Below, one piece after another: positions 37,514-39,653 of a stretch of 39,653 nt of DNA. How positions within the stretch are numbered: position 1 is the first letter of the stretch; every line of letters begins with the position of its first letter. Position numbers and translations under genes: made by a program. Location: contig LRSR01001132.1 of assembly GCA_001579985.1 (NCBI GenBank), positions 1 to 39,653 on the forward strand. Direction: 5' to 3'. This DNA is from Hypsibius dujardini. Lineage: Eukaryota > Tardigrada > Eutardigrada > Parachela > Hypsibiidae. The notes beneath the pieces are model-generated. The model ran no database searches and had not been told where the DNA came from. It was given only the letters and a program-made list of their open reading frames with translations.

Positions 37514-39612
37514 ATGGGGAAGAGCGACGATGACAAGGCTAAAGATATCCCCGGTGCCCGAGTTCCGGCTGCTGCCGCTCGCCCTACGTCTGATGATAGG
37601 GCAATCTTTGATACGTTTAATATTTTTTTCTATATTGCTGTTTTTTGCATAATTGGACTACCCATCTGGTGGGTGACGACGACGACTTCGCGATCATCCC
37701 TGCCGTTCGACGAAATCGACGCCTTCTCCACGTACACTCAAGAAAAAGGCCAGCTGCGCAAGCATCATGTCCCGAATAGTGTAAGCCGACCGAAATTCGA
37801 GGGAAAAAATTATATTTGCATATGCCGAGTGATTGAAATTTAGAAGAAAATCTGATAAGGTGGAAAACTGTCGGGTTTGTAGGTTGCTGTGTAGTTGGTT
37901 GATTGATCGGTCGATTGATCGGTATATTATGCATAATGTGCAGTACCAGTATCTGTTTGGGTGTTAGATAACTTGATTGATTGATTGATTGACGTGATGT
38001 ATGCGTGTTCCAAATTTATTTTCAGCAATATGTTGCACTGGATATTACATCTTTCCTTTTGGGAGACGGGATGGTTCCCTTTGTTTTTTGTAGTTAACTG
38101 GTCCGCATAGTTGCCAAAACATTTACGGAATACGGGACTCAGTAATCGTCTAAGGGAACAATGCCGGCAGCGGATATTACACACGTGGCAAAAACCTTGC
38201 GCTGACTGAATTAAGCACTTTAACTCGGGGCTGTGTACAACAGCCATGCGTCGAACGAGTGTAATGGCTTAACTCGGTTAACGCAAGGTTTTTGTCGCGT
38301 ATGTAGATGATACTTGAAATTCCCATTTTTTATGGATCTTTCATAGCTGCAGGATCCGCTTTTTTTGTCCCACCTCATTTTGTCCTCAATTAATCTTTAC
38401 AGGAAGTTTCGGTCGTGGAACCTTCACAAAAGTGGAAGACATTTTGGGTGTTGCCACCCACGACAGCAGTCGACATTGTCTTCACCCTGGTCAATCCGAC
38501 TCCGGATCGAATGACGGTGTCGTGGGACATCGAACGGGGTTTGCGAAGTTTGTATTCTGAGATCTCCAATTGGTGGTTTGAGCTTTTGAATGTGGTAGGA
38601 GTACCGTATTCCCCCGATCTCAAGGGACATATAAGCCCCACCCCCTCAAGTCATCGGTTAACTGTGCAATCGGATTCACTATGTCGTGATTGGTTGAAAT
38701 TTAAGCGCAACTTGACAACGATTGATTGATTGATTACGCGGGATTTCTTGACGGACGCATTGAATCAGTTGATTGATTGATTGTAGGTAAACAATAGCAA
38801 ACGGTGATGAACAGATAAAATCCGGGGTGGATCAAATTAACTGGTAGGGCAAAAAAGTGTCCCTTGAGATCGGGGGAATACGGTAGTGATTCTTGACTAC
38901 TTCCCCGATTGACAGAACACCTGGATCCGAAATTGGCGCGACTGTCTCCCCTTGCAAACTTCACAGTGTCGTCGCAAATTTTGCGGTACCTTGACGCGGG
39001 CATTGTGACCAAGGCGGGCACAGGCACGATCGAATTCCGGGAAGCTGCTAAAATTATCAACAGCGTCGAAAGTCGATTAGGTAAGTAAAATTAAATTTGG
39101 AGATTTGGAAATTTCAAAATTTCAAAATTTGGTGGACGAAATTCGAAATCGCGTTTTCGCTCAAATTCCCAAGAGGCAATTTTATATTCTCCCTCCTGTC
39201 GCGTCCTGTCGTTTATTTAGGCTCTTTTTCATCCAACAACCACGTGCTGAATTTCATTGTTTACGTTCCGCCGCCGGATCAACAGCCTCTGCGACTGGTG
39301 GATTCGGATCAGAACCTCGTCCCCACTAATGCGTTTATTACCCCTCGATGGGGCGGAGTAATGATATATTCACCCGATCCCCCGGGCGGCGACGCCTCAG
39401 CATCAGCAACAACCACACCCCGTCAGTCAGTCACGGTGGATGTCCAGAAAATTGCCGAGGTCTTCTTAACGCAGTTCTTCGTCCACCTGGGGCTGTTGGA
39501 TGTATGTCCTTCGCAGCGTGTAGCTGACTCAGAAACTTTTCAGGCGCTGAGCTAATTAAAAAGTATTGTCTTTCAGAGCGATCAACGAAGCGGTCAGATT
39601 GATTTAGCCAAG
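37514..39612 (+). CDS. PIGS: PIG-S, GPI transamidase subunit (3' end beyond window)
   Basis: Exons 37514-37780, 38403-38547, 38916-39080, 39221-39501 and probably 39577-39612 join in phase (0,1,1,0). Residues 1-89 have one membrane segment (about 37-54) followed by LPIWWVTTTTSRSSLPF, the PIG-S hallmark (animal PIG-S: LPLWWKTTxTYRASLP). Exon 2 gives VDIVFTLVNPTP and SWDIERGLR; exon 3 ANFTVSSQILRYL and INSVESRLG; exon 4 LNFIVYVP, NAFITPRWGGVMIY and VDVQKIAEVFLTQF. PIG-S is an ER membrane subunit of the transamidase that attaches GPI anchors. The exon 2 donor is CGAA|GTTTGT, chosen because only phase 1 gives an ungapped match to animal PIG-S. Roughly 140 residues of the luminal domain normally found between exons 1 and 2 are missing. 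The remainder of the protein lies past the window end. Confidence 0.88.
38178..38305. mobile_element. MITE-like palindrome, family a, copy 3
   Basis: Starts TACACACGTGGCAAAAACCT; ends with near-inverse CGCAAGGTTTTTGTCGCGTA. The interior (GAATTAAGCACTTTAACTCG, GGCTTAACTCGG) is nearly identical to copies 1 and 2. It lies in PIG-S intron 1, where the luminal domain exons would be expected. Confidence 0.88.
38604..38883. mobile_element. MITE, family e, with TA target duplication
   Basis: A 280-bp element in PIG-S intron 2. Ends CCGTATTCCCCCGATCTCAA and inverse TTGAGATCGGGGGAATACGG, paired over about 27 bp, with TA on each side. Non-coding; the ends and TA suggest Tc1/mariner-type mobilisation. 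Confidence 0.87.
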
Positions 39613-39627
39613 GTACTGCAGTACAGA

Positions 39628-39653
39628 CAACGACAAGATTGAGTACACTGGAG
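39628..39653. mobile_element. Foldback element, family f, copy 3 (cut by window end)
   Basis: CAACGACAAGATTGAGTACA followed by CTGGAG, identical to the consensus left end of family f. It begins 16 bases after the last PIG-S exon, or inside it if the donor at 39613 is not used. Confidence 0.8.

Noticed and set aside
38548-38729. Continuation of PIG-S exon 2 to a stop at 38729
   Set aside because: After SWDIERGLR the frame loses all PIG-S similarity and enters a MITE; splicing at 38547 restores an ungapped match with exon 3.

Overview
This is a stretch of animal nuclear genome. The genes are broken by short introns with canonical splice sites, and they encode metazoan families: TRIM9/67, a SMYD methyltransferase, PIG-S, rhodopsin-class GPCRs, a Ly6-type protein and a CRF/DH44-type neuropeptide. 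The DH44-like peptide and the tandem expansion of invertebrate-style peptide GPCRs point to a protostome. A tardigrade would fit, but nothing here proves it. Exon joins were worked out by hand from splice-site consensus, reading phase and family resemblance; there is no transcript evidence.

Layout. 1-2590: no firm gene, one microsatellite and one minisatellite. 2591-3444 (+): three-exon secreted Ly6/three-finger-like protein. 5327-5912 (+): a tentative two-exon small gene split by a CTGT microsatellite. 6756-7622 (+): an intronless membrane-anchored coiled-coil protein with a TATA box. 8306-10745 (+): six 3' exons of a TRIM9/67 orthologue (coiled coil, FN3, SPRY); no RING or B-box exon is visible upstream. 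11234-11314 (+): tRNA-Ser(CGA). 11697-14744 (+): five-exon SMYD gene. 15169-15672 (-): CRF/DH44-like neuropeptide precursor. 17437-17948: a two-length satellite array. 19236-29973 (+): three tandem copies of one GPCR family; the first and third look intact, the middle one is damaged. 31510-33092 (+): four PAN/Apple-like repeats, apparently decayed and split by an 18-bp coding minisatellite. 33286-34360: unrecognised repeat-bearing ORFs. 35714-36866 (+): a fourth, unrelated rhodopsin-class GPCR. 37514 to the window end (+): PIG-S, with an apparent internal deletion.

Two themes run through the window. First, introns are packed with tandem repeats, especially CTGT/CAGA tetranucleotides that often begin just after the 5' splice site. 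Second, at least seven families of short terminal-inverted-repeat (MITE-like or foldback) elements sit in introns and gaps, and two of them recur three or four times. The genes do not form one pathway. The nearest thing to a functional theme is peptide signalling (one peptide hormone gene and four GPCR loci), but the peptide is a class B GPCR ligand type while the receptors are class A-like, so no pairing is claimed.
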